DNA from: Narthecium ossifragum
Lineage: Eukaryota; Streptophyta; Magnoliopsida; Dioscoreales; Nartheciaceae
Direction of reading: 5' to 3'
DNA length: 64,000 nt
Assembly (NCBI GenBank): GCA_963920575.1
Contig: OY986971.1
Span: 14,808,492 to 14,872,491 of the forward strand
The position numbers and the translations under genes were made by a program. Of this stretch, positions 9,696 through 20,408 are shown one piece after another (the first letter of the stretch is position 1; the number at the start of each line of letters is the position of its first letter). The notes beneath the pieces were generated by a model. It worked only from the letters and a program-made list of their open reading frames with translations, was not told where the DNA came from and searched no databases.

Positions 9696-11408
9696 ATGGA
9701 AAACATAGAGGGACAAGCTACCAATAGGCCACCCTACTTCAATGGTTCAAACTATAATTACTGGAAAACAAAAATGGAAATTTTTGTTCAATCCATGGAC
9801 TATGAGGCATGGTTGGTAATAGAGGATGGACCTTATGACCCTACCAAAATTGTTCATGGAAAAGATGTCCCAAAGACAAAGAGTGACTACACCCCAATTG
9901 ACCTCGAAAACCTTCAAACTAATGCCAAGGCCAAAAGCTTTCTATTTTGTGCCCTTAGTCCTAGTGAATTCAATAGGGTCTCTACATGCAAATCAGCAAA
10001 GGAGATATGGGACAAACTTGAGATTACATATGAGGGAACTAGCCGGGTTAAAGAGTCAAAGATAAGTATGCTAGTACATGAGTATGAACTATTTTGCATG
10101 AAGAATGATGAAACTATTAGTGAGATGTTTACACGTTTTACTAACATATTAAATATGTTTGAATCTCTTGGAAGAATTTATGCTAACAATGAGGTTGTGA
10201 GGAAGATTCTTAGGTGTGTACCTAAGTCTTGGGATCCTAAAGTGACAACGATCGAAGAAGCCAAGGATCTATCCAAACTGCCACTAGATGAGCTTATGGG
10301 TTCCCTAATAACTTATGAGATGAACTTGAAGAGGAGCAACGAAGAGGGAGACAAAAAGAAGAAGACGATTGCCTTCAAGTCATCTAGCAAAGACTCATCC
10401 GATTCAAGAGATGGAGATGACGATGAGGAGTTGGCGATGATATCAAGAAGAATACAAAAGATCTTCAAACGCCAAGGAGGAAATAAATTCTTCAAGAAGA
10501 AATTCTCCAAAGGTGAAAAATACAATTCTACTTCTTCTAACTCAAATGAAATAATATGTTATGAGTGTAGAAAACCTGGACACTGCAAGTCCGATTGCCA
10601 TCAACTCAAGAAGCCTTCAAGGAAGGAGTTCAATAGTAGGAAGGCAATGGTGGCTACTTGGGGAGAAAGCGATGTGGAGACTTCATCCGATGAAGAAGAA
10701 CAAGAGGTAGCCAACATATGCTTAATGGCACATGGAGATGAGGAAGAAGAAGAAAATGAGGTAGAGGATGAGCTTGCATTTGAAGAACTTTTTTATGCTT
10801 ATCATGCTTTAGCTAATGATTTCAAAGTCCTTAAAAAGAAAAACTATGCTACTTGTAAGGACTTGAAGAAAGTAGAAGAAGAAAAGTAGATGCCATGCAT
10901 AGAATTGGGACTTTAGAAAAAGAAAATAAATGCATGCTAGAGAACAAGTCTAGTGACACAAATGACACACTTAAGGATGAACTCAAGGACACTCAATATG
11001 AGCTCACCATATTGAAGAACACAAACTATGATATGCAAAGGGAACTTATCTTCTTGAGGAAATCCAAGAGAGATCTCACTCTAGAGGTTAATGACCTAAA
11101 AATCACTATGGCTAAATTTGTGAAGAGTAGAGATAAGCTAGATGAGATCCTTGATAGCCAAAGGAACTCCTTAAACATGGAAGGAATTGGCTAACTTTGT
11201 TAAAGCTTCTTCTCTTCCTCCTAAGGTAACACAAGCACCTACATGTCATTATTGTTGCAAAGTAGGTCACATTGCACCTAGTTGCTATCTCATGAAGAAT
11301 GCTAATGCTAAGAAAATCTGGTCACCTAGATATTCATCTTCTTCTCTTATGCATAGTACTAATGCAAATGGACCCAAAAAGATTTGGGTACCAAAAATCA
11401 AGGTTTGA
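9696..11408 (+). pseudogene. gag: Copia-1 gag (nucleocapsid polyprotein), broken by two frameshifts
   Basis: Begins MENIEGQATNRPPYFNG, followed by a gag core of about 200 residues with the conserved pattern W...L...Y.G. A first CCHC zinc knuckle (CYECRKPGHCKSDC, about residues 285-298), an acidic segment and a coiled-coil-like region follow, then a second knuckle (CHYCCKVGHIAPSC). Compared with Copia-2, one A is lost at about 10886-10889, giving a premature TAG, and 35 bp are lost near 11181, at a CTA microhomology. The native stop is a TGA at 11406-11408 after KKIWVPKIKV, shared with Copia-2. Gag packages the RNA in cytoplasmic particles. This copy cannot make a full-length protein. Confidence 0.9.
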
Positions 11409-11464
11409 TCTCCTATTTGTAGGATTGCTTGAGATCCAAGATCAAGACCAACTCAAAGGCTAAA

Positions 11465-12784
11465 AGATGGTACCTTGATAGTGGATGCTCAAGACATATG
11501 ACGGGTTAAAAGAGCATGTTCTCAACCCTTCAATCTAAAGATGGAGGAATGGTGACTTTTGGAGATAATGGAAAAAGAAAAATTATTGGCATTGGCAATA
11601 TTGGTAAAACCTCTTCCATTATTATTGAAAATGTTCTCTTAGTTGAAGGTTTGAAACATAACTTGCTTAGCATTAGTCAATTATGTGATAGAGGTAATAA
11701 AGTTATTTTTGAAGATTCAAAATGCTATGTTAAGAATGCTCTTAGTGATAAAATCTTGCTAGTAGGTCATCGTGATGGTAATGTATACACATTTTATCTA
11801 AATGATCTTGTTTGTCATGATGATCTATGTCTTAGTGCTTTAAATGATAATTCATGGTTATGGCATAGAAGACTTGGACATGCTCACATGCATTTAATTT
11901 CCAAACTCTCTCGAAAAGACCTTGTTCTTAGACTTCCCAAGATCAAATTCGAGTAAGACAAGATTTGTGATGCATGTCAAAGAGGAAAACAAGTAAAATC
12001 CTCTTTCAAGTCTAAAGATGTAGTGTCTACCACAAGAGCACTAGAACTCATTCATATGGACCTTTTTGGGCCTACTAAACCAACTAGCTTAGGTGGTAGC
12101 TCATATGGATTTGTTTTAGTAGATGACTACACTAGATACACTTGGGTGATTTTCCTTGCATACAAAGATGAAGTCTTTGAGGAATTCACCAACTTTTATA
12201 GAAGAGTCCAAAATAAGAAAGGTATTCTCATTACATGCATTAGAAGTGATAATGGAGGAGAATTCAAGAACTCCCATCTAGAAAAGTTTTGTAATGACAA
12301 TGGGATTTCCCATAACTTCTCTTCACCTAGAACCCCTCAACAAAATAGTGTTGTTGAAAGGAAAAATAGAACCCTACAAGACATGGCTAGAACTTTATTA
12401 TGTGAAAATAATCTTCCTAAGTATTTTTGGGCCGAAGCAATCAATAATTCTTTCCATGTAATAAATAGAGTAAACTTAAGACCCATTTTGAAGAAAATCC
12501 CTTATGAGCTTTGGAAAGGAAGAATTCCAAATATTGGGTACTTTAGAGCTTTCGGTTGCAAATGTTTTATCTTGAACAATGGCAAGGATAGTGTTGGAAA
12601 ATTTGATACTAGATCCGATGAAGGAGTCTTTCTTGGATATTCAGGAAGAAGTAAAAGTTATAGAATCTTCAATAAAAGGACTTTGGTGGTTGAAGAATCA
12701 ATGCATGTTACATTTGATGAAATGATTTTAATTCCTAGTAGAATTGATAATGGTAAAGATGAGCAAATCCTAAATGACAATTGA
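11465..12784 (+). pseudogene. pol: Copia-1 protease and integrase region, broken by stops
   Basis: The protease active site lies in WYLDSGCSRHMTG (DSG at 11477-11485). A TAA at 11507-11509 follows it. The GAG-pre-integrase zinc finger is recognisable (WHRRLGHAHMHL ... CDACQRGKQ) but is cut by a TAA at 11954-11956. The integrase catalytic triad is present: D in HMDLFGP, D in RSDNGGEF, E in VVERKNR. The usual PQQNG is PQQNS here. The frame ends at a TGA at 12782-12784 where Copia-2 reads a sense codon. Integrase inserts the cDNA into host DNA in the nucleus. Copia-2 shows this frame once continued into reverse transcriptase. Confidence 0.9.
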
Positions 12785-12885
12785 AAAGACTTATTGGATG
12801 AAACCCAAAATGATGTTGAAGAATTGAATGTTAGATTTGAGGAATCCCTTGATCAGCATCATTAGTTGGTGATCAGCATCATTAG
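12785..12885 (+). other. Decayed linker between integrase and reverse transcriptase of Copia-1
   Basis: About 100 bp homologous to 28147-28247 of Copia-2 but altered. The phrase GATCAGCATCATTAGTTG is tandemly duplicated (12853-12888) and replaces a stretch encoding IIPSDQHHELP. This creates in-frame TAG codons, so the long polyprotein is interrupted here. Confidence 0.7.
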
Positions 12886-14544
12886 TTGCCAAAGGATTGG
12901 AAGTATGTATCTTCGCACCCAAAGGAATTGATAATTGGTGAACCATCAAGAGGAATCCAAACAAGATTTTCATTAAATACTTGTGCAAATTTAGCCTTCC
13001 TATCTCAAATTGAGCCTAAAACGATAGAGGAAGCACTAGAGGATGATCATTGGATCCTAGTAATGCAGGAAGAGTTGAATCAATTTGAAAGAAATGAAGT
13101 TTGGAATTTGATACCTATACCTCATGATCATCCCGTTATAGGTACTAAATGGGTGTTTAGAAACAAAATGGATGAATCGAGAACAATTACAATGAATAAA
13201 GCTAGACTAGTTGCAAAAGGTTTCAATCAACAAGAAGGAATTGATTTTGATGAGACTTTTGCACCGGTAGCTAGACTTGAGGCAATAAGACTACTTCTTG
13301 CTTTTGCATCTTACAAAGATTTCAAATTATATCAAATGGATGTTAAGAGTGCCATCTTGAATGGTTTACTAAAAGAAGAAGTCTATGTTGAACAACCCCC
13401 CGATTTTGAAGACAATAAATTGAGGGATCATGTATTCAAACTCACTAAAGCCATGTATGGATTAAAACAAGCTCCTAGAGCTTGGTATGAAAGGCTTAGC
13501 AAATTCTTGAAGGATAATGATTTTTGTAGAGGAAAAATTGATACTACATTGTTTACCAAATCAAAATTCAAAGATTTGCTCTTGGTTCAAATTTATGTTG
13601 ATGATATCATTTTTGGTTCTACAAATGATAAACTTTGTGAAGAATTTTCCACAAGCATGCAAAGTGAGTTTGAGATGAGTTTAATGGGTGAACTCAATTA
13701 TTTTCTTGGTTTACAAATCATGCAAACTCGAGGAGGGATCTTTATTAATCAAGCTAAATACACTAGAGACCTACTCAAGAAATATGATTTTGTAGAATCC
13801 AAAATTTATAGAACCCCCATGTGTACAACACTAAAATTAGACAAGGATGAAGATGGGAAACCCGTTGAACAAACACTTTATAGAGGGATGATTGGTTCTT
13901 TACTCTATTTGACCGTTAGTAGACCGGACATCATGTTTAGTGTTTGCCTTTGTGCTAGATATGAATCTTGTCCTAACGAATCACATTTCGTTGCGGTCAA
14001 GAGGATTTTTAGATATCTAATAGGAACCCAAAATTATGGTTTGTGGTATCCTAGAAGATCATCTTTTGATCTAATTGGCTACTCCGATGCGAATGTTGCC
14101 GGATGTAGACTTGATAGAAAAAGCACAAGTGGTACATGTCACTTTCTTGGTCATGCACTTGTTTCTTGGTTCTCCAAGAAGCAAAATTTAGTTGCTTTAT
14201 CCACCGCCGAAGCGGAATACATTGCGGCGGGTAGTTGTTGTGGACAATTACTTTGGATGAAAATGCAATTGGAAGATTACAACATACATGTAGGCAAAAT
14301 GCCCATTAGATGTGACAACACTAGTGTCATAAACTTATCTAAAAATCCCATCTTGCATTCTAGAACAAAGCACATAGAAATTAGACATCATTTCCTTCGT
14401 GATCATGCACAAAAAGGAGATATTGCACTTGAGTTTGTTCGCACCGAACATCAAATTGCAGATATTCTAACCAAACCCTTGAGTGAAGACAGAATTCTCT
14501 ATCTACTAAGGGAGCTTGGGATGTCCAATGGATGTCCAAAATAA
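12886..14544 (+). CDS. pol: Copia-1 reverse transcriptase and RNase H, open reading frame
   Basis: An open frame of 552 residues. Reverse transcriptase spans about residues 70-315, starting with the copia signature [10 protein letters not shown] and [10 protein letters not shown]. The active site YVDD is at residues 237-240. RNase H follows from about residue 398: YSDAN at 400-404 (Copia-2 has YSDAD), [16 protein letters not shown], and a C-terminal [13 protein letters not shown]. It ends MSNGCPK. The domain is normally released from the gag-pol polyprotein by the protease and copies element RNA to DNA in the particle. Upstream stops mean it is probably not translated now, so it is an open remnant rather than a working gene. 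The D-to-N change in the RNase H motif is at the second acidic position, not the first. Confidence 0.9.
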   Translation: MPKDWKYVSSHPKELIIGEPSRGIQTRFSLNTCANLAFLSQIEPKTIEEALEDDHWILVMQEELNQFERNEVWNLIPIPHDHPVIGTKWVFRNKMDESRTITMNKARLVAKGFNQQEGIDFDETFAPVARLEAIRLLLAFASYKDFKLYQMDVKSAILNGLLKEEVYVEQPPDFEDNKLRDHVFKLTKAMYGLKQAPRAWYERLSKFLKDNDFCRGKIDTTLFTKSKFKDLLLVQIYVDDIIFGSTNDKLCEEFSTSMQSEFEMSLMGELNYFLGLQIMQTRGGIFINQAKYTRDLLKKYDFVESKIYRTPMCTTLKLDKDEDGKPVEQTLYRGMIGSLLYLTVSRPDIMFSVCLCARYESCPNESHFVAVKRIFRYLIGTQNYGLWYPRRSSFDLIGYSDANVAGCRLDRKSTSGTCHFLGHALVSWFSKKQNLVALSTAEAEYIAAGSCCGQLLWMKMQLEDYNIHVGKMPIRCDNTSVINLSKNPILHSRTKHIEIRHHFLRDHAQKGDIALEFVRTEHQIADILTKPLSEDRILYLLRELGMSNGCPK

Positions 14545-15230
14545 AGGAGCTAAAAGGAAAAGGTATGGTCACCTCTTTAACTGCTTTTCATACCATATTC
14601 AACTTGAATGCTAAATTTTGGTAAATTAAGTTAATATCATGATTAATGAGTGCTTTTTGTCTCATAATATTTAGTTACACGTGCTTGCAAAGATTTGTGA
14701 TGTTTTGATTTAAAAATGATTTTAAATTGAATTTCAAAACTCACTTTCTGGGACTGACGGTTGATCCAGCCTTCTTGACGGTCGACCGTGCGTACCTTCG
14801 CACTGGACGGTCGACCGCCAACCTCCTCGGATCGACCGTGGGATGTCATTTTTAAACCCCTTGTGTGCCACGGTCGACCGTCAACTTCGTTGGATCGACC
14901 GTGCGATGGTTTTTACACAAAATGTGTGCGACGGTCGACCGCAAAGTTTTCGGATCGACCGTCGGCTATTCCTTTCTATACAAAACGCTCGCGACGGTCG
15001 ACCACCAAGTTCCTACGGTCAACCGCCACGGACCGTGTGACAACTTAAGTTGGGGCTTTTTCATCTTTTCCACTCCAATCTCCCCTTATAACTCCCGATC
15101 AAACCCTTCATTCCTCACTGGTTCAACCGTGCCCTAGCTCCTCTAAACGCCCGCAGCCACTACTCCTCCTCCTCTCTCTCTCAAACCGATCTCCTCCTTC
15201 CCACTCAAAACCCTAACAAGCTGGTGCACA
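14545..15230 (+). other. Inter-ORF region of Copia-1 between pol and ORF3
   Basis: This 686-bp non-coding spacer holds an AT-rich first half, the palindrome array at 14756-15033, a TATA-like CCTTATAACTCC near 15085 and a CT-rich leader (CTCCTCCTCCTCTCTCTCTC near 15160-15182) directly before the ORF3 start codon. The arrangement copies that of an LTR promoter. Confidence 0.7.
14756..15033 (+). repeat. Internal ACGGTCGACCGT array upstream of ORF3 (Copia-1)
   Basis: Units starting ACGGTCGACC lie at 14807, 14870, 14931 and 14993, spaced 61-63 bp. Each of the first three has a second site GGATCGACCGT placed so that the two TCGA cores are 20-21 bp apart. The spacer sequences differ from those of the LTR array, although the palindrome is the same. 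Confidence 0.88.
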
Positions 15231-16458
15231 ATGGCTCGCACCAAGAATGCTGGTCCTCCTTCACCTGAGGAACCAAGTCCACCTGGGAAACGGAAAAAGG
15301 CAGTCTCAAAGAAGCCATCCGGATCAAAGAAAGCCAAAGGAGCTCAAGGGTTCTTCAACCAATCCTCAACCTACCCCTTCCTACGACGAGTACTTCTTCC
15401 TAGATATGGAGTGGTATAAAACCTGGCCTGATTTTAAGGACAAATTCGTAGTCTCTGGTAGAGCTTTACAATTGCCCTTAAACAAAAAACATGTAGTTGA
15501 ACAATTCTTCACTGATATGGGATGGAACAAATTCTTAGAGATGCCTCAATACATCTATCCCGAAATGGTTAGGTATTTTTACTGCAATATGACTGAGGAT
15601 ATAGATGATGAAGGTTATGTAGCTATTACTAGCTATGTCTATGGTAATGAATTCAAAATTCCCATAGAATGGTTGAATGAGTTACTAAATGCACCTAATT
15701 CAGGAGAGTGCATTTACTTTACTTCTCTTGAGGATCTCAATAGAGTGGACAAGGATAAACTAGGGAGAAAGGCAATCCTTAAGCCTCTACTAGTTGAGAA
15801 AAACCCTATAGATCTAAATAGCCTAAACCAACAATTTCGGGAGCTTGCCCACTTCCTAGGAACAAAACTATTTCCTAAACTTGGCCATCATGATAATTTG
15901 AAACCTATCCATGCCTATGTTCTTTCTTGCATGGTTAGGAAGAAACCTCTTAACCTAGGTTATCTCATTATCAAGGAGCTGCTTAATCTAAATGCTAGGC
16001 AATCACTTCCTTTTTGGGGGCTTCTAACAAAAATTTTCCAAGCCCTCACCCTTAACCTAGCCGATGATGAATGCAAACCCCTTTCTCAACCCTTCAACAA
16101 GTCAACCTACAAGAGGATGAAGGCCGCCAAATGAGCTTTAGGCCTCAGTTGGCCTCATCTCAGTGCCGATGAAGATGATGAGCCTCAAGAAGAGCATGGA
16201 GAAGAAAATTTAGGGGGAGAGCCTTTAATTGAAGGACATCAAGGAGAAGCCTCTAGTAGCCAAGTTCGTCGCACCACGGCACATAGGCTTGATGATCTCG
16301 AAGCTAGATTGGGAAGAATGGAACTAAGTCTGGGAGACATCAAGACTTCCCAAGCATCGATCACCGGAGATCAAGCCAAGATGTCTCAGCAACTTGATGA
16401 GATTTTCACCTACATCAAGAATGAATTTCCACGTGGCACTCCTTTAGCAAGCCTCTAG
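15231..16458 (+). pseudogene. Copia-1 ORF3, broken copy of the 3' accessory gene
   Basis: Begins MARTKNAGPPSPEEPSPPGK like the intact copy at 30592-31821. A 2-bp loss near 15347 shifts the frame after about 39 codons, and a CGA-to-TGA change stops it at 16132-16134. Sequence homology continues to the TAG at 16456-16458. The N-terminus is basic and Ser/Pro/Lys-rich. The middle resembles plant transposon-associated domains (see the Copia-2 copy). Confidence 0.88.
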
Positions 16459-16976
16459 TGATTGATCCTAATTCCCCATCCTCCTTATCTCTTTTTGATA
16501 ATGCCAAAGCGGGAGAAAAACTGTGATGTGATGAATGTGAAAGCCCTACATTTCTACATTTCTACATTTCTTACTTTTGTATTTTGAAAAAGTTTGTTTT
16601 GAAATGAAAGTCTTGTAAGTTCAAAGTTTTCCAAATGATTTTGAATGGAAGTATTGTATGGAAATGTTGGAATCTTTTGAATGAAATGCAGATGTGTTTT
16701 GGATATTGCTATGATGTATTACTACAATGTTACAATGTTATAATCCAATATGAAATCACTTCATGAAAGTATAAATGTTATTATTGAAAAGAAGTGAACA
16801 TTCTAAAATCCAAACTATTATGTCAACATATCTTGAATGGAACTTTTAATATCATTTTAAAGATATATGACTTGTGTGCATCTTGAAAATTAACTTTAGA
16901 ACACATTTTTTTTAAGAAAAGGATGCATTGGTTAAGGGGGAGTCAAGATATTTTATCATCACATTTAAAAGGATTG
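16459..16976 (+). other. 3' untranslated region of Copia-1
   Basis: AT-rich, non-coding, closely matching 31822-32335 of Copia-2. It continues at 18440 after the solo LTR. The phrase GGTTAAGGGGGAGTCAAG near 16930-16947 is a second purine-rich tract upstream of the true polypurine tract. Confidence 0.75.
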
Positions 16977-18439
16977 TGATGTGCTGTCGTAGGCACTCAA
17001 AAATAAAACCAATACTCTTCAAAATAAATGTAGTAGTGCGAGTACGAGTTGATCCCACGAAGAGTGTTTAGTCTAGTTTTGTGCTAAGTGAACAAAGATT
17101 GGGGGGGTTTTTAAACGTGAGGAAAACAGTAAAGAAATAATCTAAAGCGAAGAATTGAATTAAATCAAGAGAACAAACCTTGGTCTGAGTCAACATCCAC
17201 CATCGGAATCCAACAACTGATCATCGATGCAAGTATCAACCAATTTATACCATGAATATTCACCGTTCGAATTAAATTCAAATCTCTCCTCGATTGTAGT
17301 TAATTAGAAACAAGCGATCTAATCAACCCTAACTACTAAACAACCTAAGACACGCGCTGTAGATTTAATCTAGTAGCAGCGTTAAGAATAGGGAGATCGA
17401 TGAAGTTAAACAACACAAGCACAAGCGGTTGCATTTAATCTAGTCAAATATTCTTCCTAAGACCTAACAATCTCTGAAACGCAGTAGATTATTAAACCCT
17501 AGTTGCTTCGCAGATTAGAGGGATCAAACAATTCCGGATTTGATATCAAACCTAGCAGTAGATCATCATGAATAATAAACTAGTAGGCCTCCTTGCAATT
17601 AGACAAGACAATCATGAAGATTTAATCTCAGAAGAACATTCAATACTCATGTATAAACTGAACAATAAAAATAAATTAGATCTCACAGTTTCATTGATTC
17701 CGAGGTTTCAGTCTCCTCGACCAAGGATCAAGATTTAGCCACGCAGGGCCATGAATAAAAGAGAAAAGAAAAAATGGAGGAGAAGAAGATCCACGTATCA
17801 AAGAGAGAGGGAAGAAGATCTGTCCACCAGCCCTAGAGAGGTCCCTTTTTCCGAAAGTAGCAGAGAGGAAAAGAGAGAGGATGGGTGAGAGTCCTTCTGG
17901 CCTCCTCTCCCTTCCTTCTTTATTCCTCCCAGCCATTTTTCCTAAAGTGTCCACCCTTTCTTCCATTAACCACATGCCAATCCCACTAATCAAGGAAAGA
18001 TCAAATAAACTCCTAATATAACTAGGAAATGTGGTGCTCCCAGCTGGGATCTTCATGAATCAAATCTGGACTCAAAAAATGAATCTCGTCCAACCCAAGT
18101 GCAGGCACAACAATTCCGAGTCTGATGGCTTCTTCAATTTTTCTGTCTTTATTCAGCCTGAATCAGCAAAAACTCCAAACATCAAAGTTGTAGAGCTCTT
18201 TCTTATCTTTCCATCGCATACTGGATCATCCCAATCGTAGCACGTATGAAAACGTTATGCCCAGACTTCTAACTGCTGTCAAAACTGTCCAGAATTGTTC
18301 ATTTGGCCTCGTTTTGCACTTTAGGTCTTCAATTGCATCCTAAATCAAAATATAAGAATAATGAGTATATTTAGGCATAAAATAAGTACAGAAGACTAAA
18401 CATTAAGGAATAAAAATATAACATTATGCATCATCATCA
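16977..18439 (-). mobile_element. Solo LTR, Athila family A-related but without a palindrome array
   Basis: Starts TGATGTGCTGTCGTAGGC and ends TGCATCATCATCA (1463 bp), flanked by GATTG at 16972-16976 and 18440-18444. The first 740 bp and last 150 bp match the LTRs of the intact Athila-like element (48670-50395). The middle, 17750-18280, is different and lacks the CCGATCGATCGG array. Copia-2 keeps the uninterrupted target at 32331-32335, which confirms the insertion. By homology to 48670-59103 the element was in minus orientation. Confidence 0.93.
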
Positions 18440-18452
18440 GATTGTCGTCATC

Positions 18453-18466
18453 AAAAAGGGGGAGAT
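18453..18466 (+). other. Polypurine tract of Copia-1
   Basis: AAAAAGGGGGAGAT lies directly before the 3' LTR start TGTTGATCC. It is identical in Copia-2 at 32344-32357. Confidence 0.9.
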
Positions 18467-19606
18467 TGTTGATCCTAACCTTGTTTTGATGATGCCAATA
18501 TACATTAAATGATAAAATATATGTTTAATATTTATTACCCCTTTAATTAAAAATCTAAATTTCAATGTTTAAGTTATTTTTGTACTGACGGTCGATCCAT
18601 GGATCGACCGTAGTGAATGCTTCATACTTGGCTATATGCGTATTGACGCGACGGTCGATCGGTGCATCGACCGTCGAAAGCGTTTTTCTTGACAGAGGCT
18701 TACGGACGATGCGATGGTCGATGTGGCGGTCGACCGTGGCGCATCAATGAAGAAAGTAAAGACGCGACGGTCGATCGGTGCATCGACCGTGGGAAGCGTT
18801 TTTCTTGACAGAGGCTGACGGACGATGCGACGGTCGATGCGGCGGTCGACCGTGGCGCATATATGAAGAAATATCAAGGAGCGACGGTCGAACCGAGCAT
18901 CGACCCTGGGAAGCGTCTTTCTCAACAGAGGCTCACGGACGATGTCACGGTCGATGTCACGGTCGACCGTGAGAGCGACGGACGATGCGTGGATCGACCG
19001 TCGAGCAAAGAGGCTGAGTTTTTTATACGTGACGGACGATGGACGGATCGACCACCAGCAGCGCGCAGAGTAAAAAACTAGCCGTTGGAGAGTTGTAGGG
19101 AGCCGTTGGACCTCCTTGTTGAGCTGGTTGAAGCCCATCTATAAGTAGTTCGTTGATGTAAACTTGCCAGAACTTTTATCATTATTATTGAGATCATTTG
19201 AGCAAGTTTTAGGAAAGATTTATACTTATTCTCCTTGAGCTAAAACCTTTGTAAACCTTCTTCAAGTGTGAAGAAGTATCTTGAGAGTTGTTCAACAGCA
19301 AGTGGTTGTGATTGTAAGGTCACCAAGCACCAGGAAGCTTGGAGGAAAAGCTTGTAAAGAATTTGCAAGTAGTAGAACCTCAAGGAGAGCCTTGACAGAA
19401 GTGGACGTAGACCAAGGTTTGGGTCGAACCACTATAAAACGGTGTTATCTCTCTAACCCTCTCCTTCATTTAATTCTTGCATGCTGTTGTAGCTAAGGTT
19501 CAATTCGTTTACAAGCATTTAAGCTGTTAGATCTTTTTCTCTCTGAATTTTCCATCAATCTAGTTTTTCGAAAAGAGTCCAATTCACCCCCCCTCTTGGA
19601 CCTTCA
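18467..19606 (+). repeat. 3' LTR of Copia-1
   Basis: Runs 1140 bp from TGTTGATCC to TTGGACCTTCA, followed by the AGGAC target duplication. It contains an ACGGTCGACC array at about 18586-19055 and is nearly identical to the 5' LTR outside array indels. One example is a unit (GCAAGGATCGACCGTGGGA) near the array start that is present in the 5' LTR and absent here. Confidence 0.93.
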
Positions 19607-19611
19607 AGGAC

Positions 19612-19993
19612 CACACCAAAGATAAGAGATACAAACAGTGGGCGGGTCCAAGAGACGACTGTCGCTGATACGTGCTTTTGTGCGACTAACAGAAGCGTCT
19701 AAAACGGCTAGATAAAATACCTCGGAGTTTAGAACAAGCTTACCTGATTGCGCAGTTCTGATCGATCGCTCCCGTGTCCGATCGATCGCTCTTGGCGATG
19801 GGTTGCAGGTCCAAGTCCGTGAAAATGAAATTTAGTAGCTATGAAAATCAGAAGAATTGTCAGAAATTCCTAAAAAGTGTAAAATAAAGAAAGGGGGAAA
19901 CAAGATAGATAAAAACTTAACTAAGCAAAGAAAATGAGTTAAGAGAAAATAAATTTGATAACCGTCGAATTCCCCGGCAACGTCGCCAAAAAT
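19612..19993 (-). other. Leader of the Athila-derived element with its primer-binding site
   Basis: This sequence lies between Copia-1 and the right LTR. The plus-strand TCCCCGGCAACGTCGCCA at 19971-19988 is, on the minus strand, a tRNA-Asp-type primer site differing by one base from those at 41318-41335 and 57355-57372. No ORF is supported in the remaining bases. Confidence 0.75.
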
Positions 19994-20403
19994 TGATCAC
20001 TCACAAACGTTGTCGTTAAAACGTTGCAAACTCAATCAAATATAAATTTATAATCCTTATTCAATCACTACACTACTAGGTAGAAATAGCGGTGATGTCG
20101 GGAGTCGATCCACAGGGAAAACGTTGGAAATCTCCTATATGAAAGTTGTAGGTCTTGAAGTCTTCTTTCATCTCCCAGAAGTTCGGAATATTTGGAATTG
20201 TGTAGAATTTCTGGTGATTTATTTCCAAACAGTCGACGAAGCAGTCTTTTTGCAGAATTTAGTGATTTTTGGCCGAATTTCTCGTATTTCTTCTCAAATC
20301 ATGATTAAAACTGAAATCAACTAACAAACTATTAAATACAACTACTCTAGGCTTAACAAAGGTAATTTAAGGGGTTTAATTATGAATATTTAGTGACTCA
20401 TCA
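19994..20403 (-). repeat. 5' LTR of the Athila-derived element, internally deleted
   Basis: Runs 410 bp from TGATCACTC to GACTCATCA, followed by GTGTT. Both ends align with the left LTR. About 1 kb is missing after CCACAGGGAAAACGTTGG, corresponding to about 1298-2310 of the left copy. The deleted part includes the promoter region, so this LTR could no longer drive the element. Confidence 0.85.
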
Positions 20404-20408
20404 GTGTT

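Larger units (their letters stand above)
8460..19606 (+). mobile_element. Copia-1: SIRE-like Ty1/copia retrotransposon with a 3' extra ORF
   Basis: Full length, flanked by AGGAC at 8455-8459 and 19607-19611. Order: 5' LTR, tRNA-iMet primer site, gag with two zinc knuckles, protease, integrase, reverse transcriptase and RNase H, a palindrome array, an extra ORF, polypurine tract, 3' LTR. Integrase before reverse transcriptase defines copia. Large gag, long LTRs and a further ORF after pol fit the SIRE lineage. Gag, protease, integrase and the extra ORF carry frameshifts or stops, while the reverse transcriptase-RNase H frame is open. A solo LTR (16977-18439) is inserted in the 3' untranslated region. 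Confidence 0.93.
1159..20403 (-). mobile_element. Athila-derived non-autonomous LTR retrotransposon, nested host of Copia-1
   Basis: The ends are TGATCGCTC on the left and GACTCATCA on the right, flanked by GTGTT at 1154-1158 and 20404-20408. Read on the minus strand the order is: right LTR (19994-20403), a tRNA-Asp-type primer site (19971-19988), leader, one acidic ORF (8194 down to 7363), a long non-coding tract, a polypurine tract (about 2588-2602) and left LTR (1159-2587). No protease, reverse transcriptase, RNase H or integrase motif was found in its own sequence, so it needed proteins in trans. Removing the nested solo LTR (5607-7362) and Copia-1 (8460-19606) leaves about 6.3 kb. The two LTRs differ in length because the right one has lost about 1 kb. 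Confidence 0.85.
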
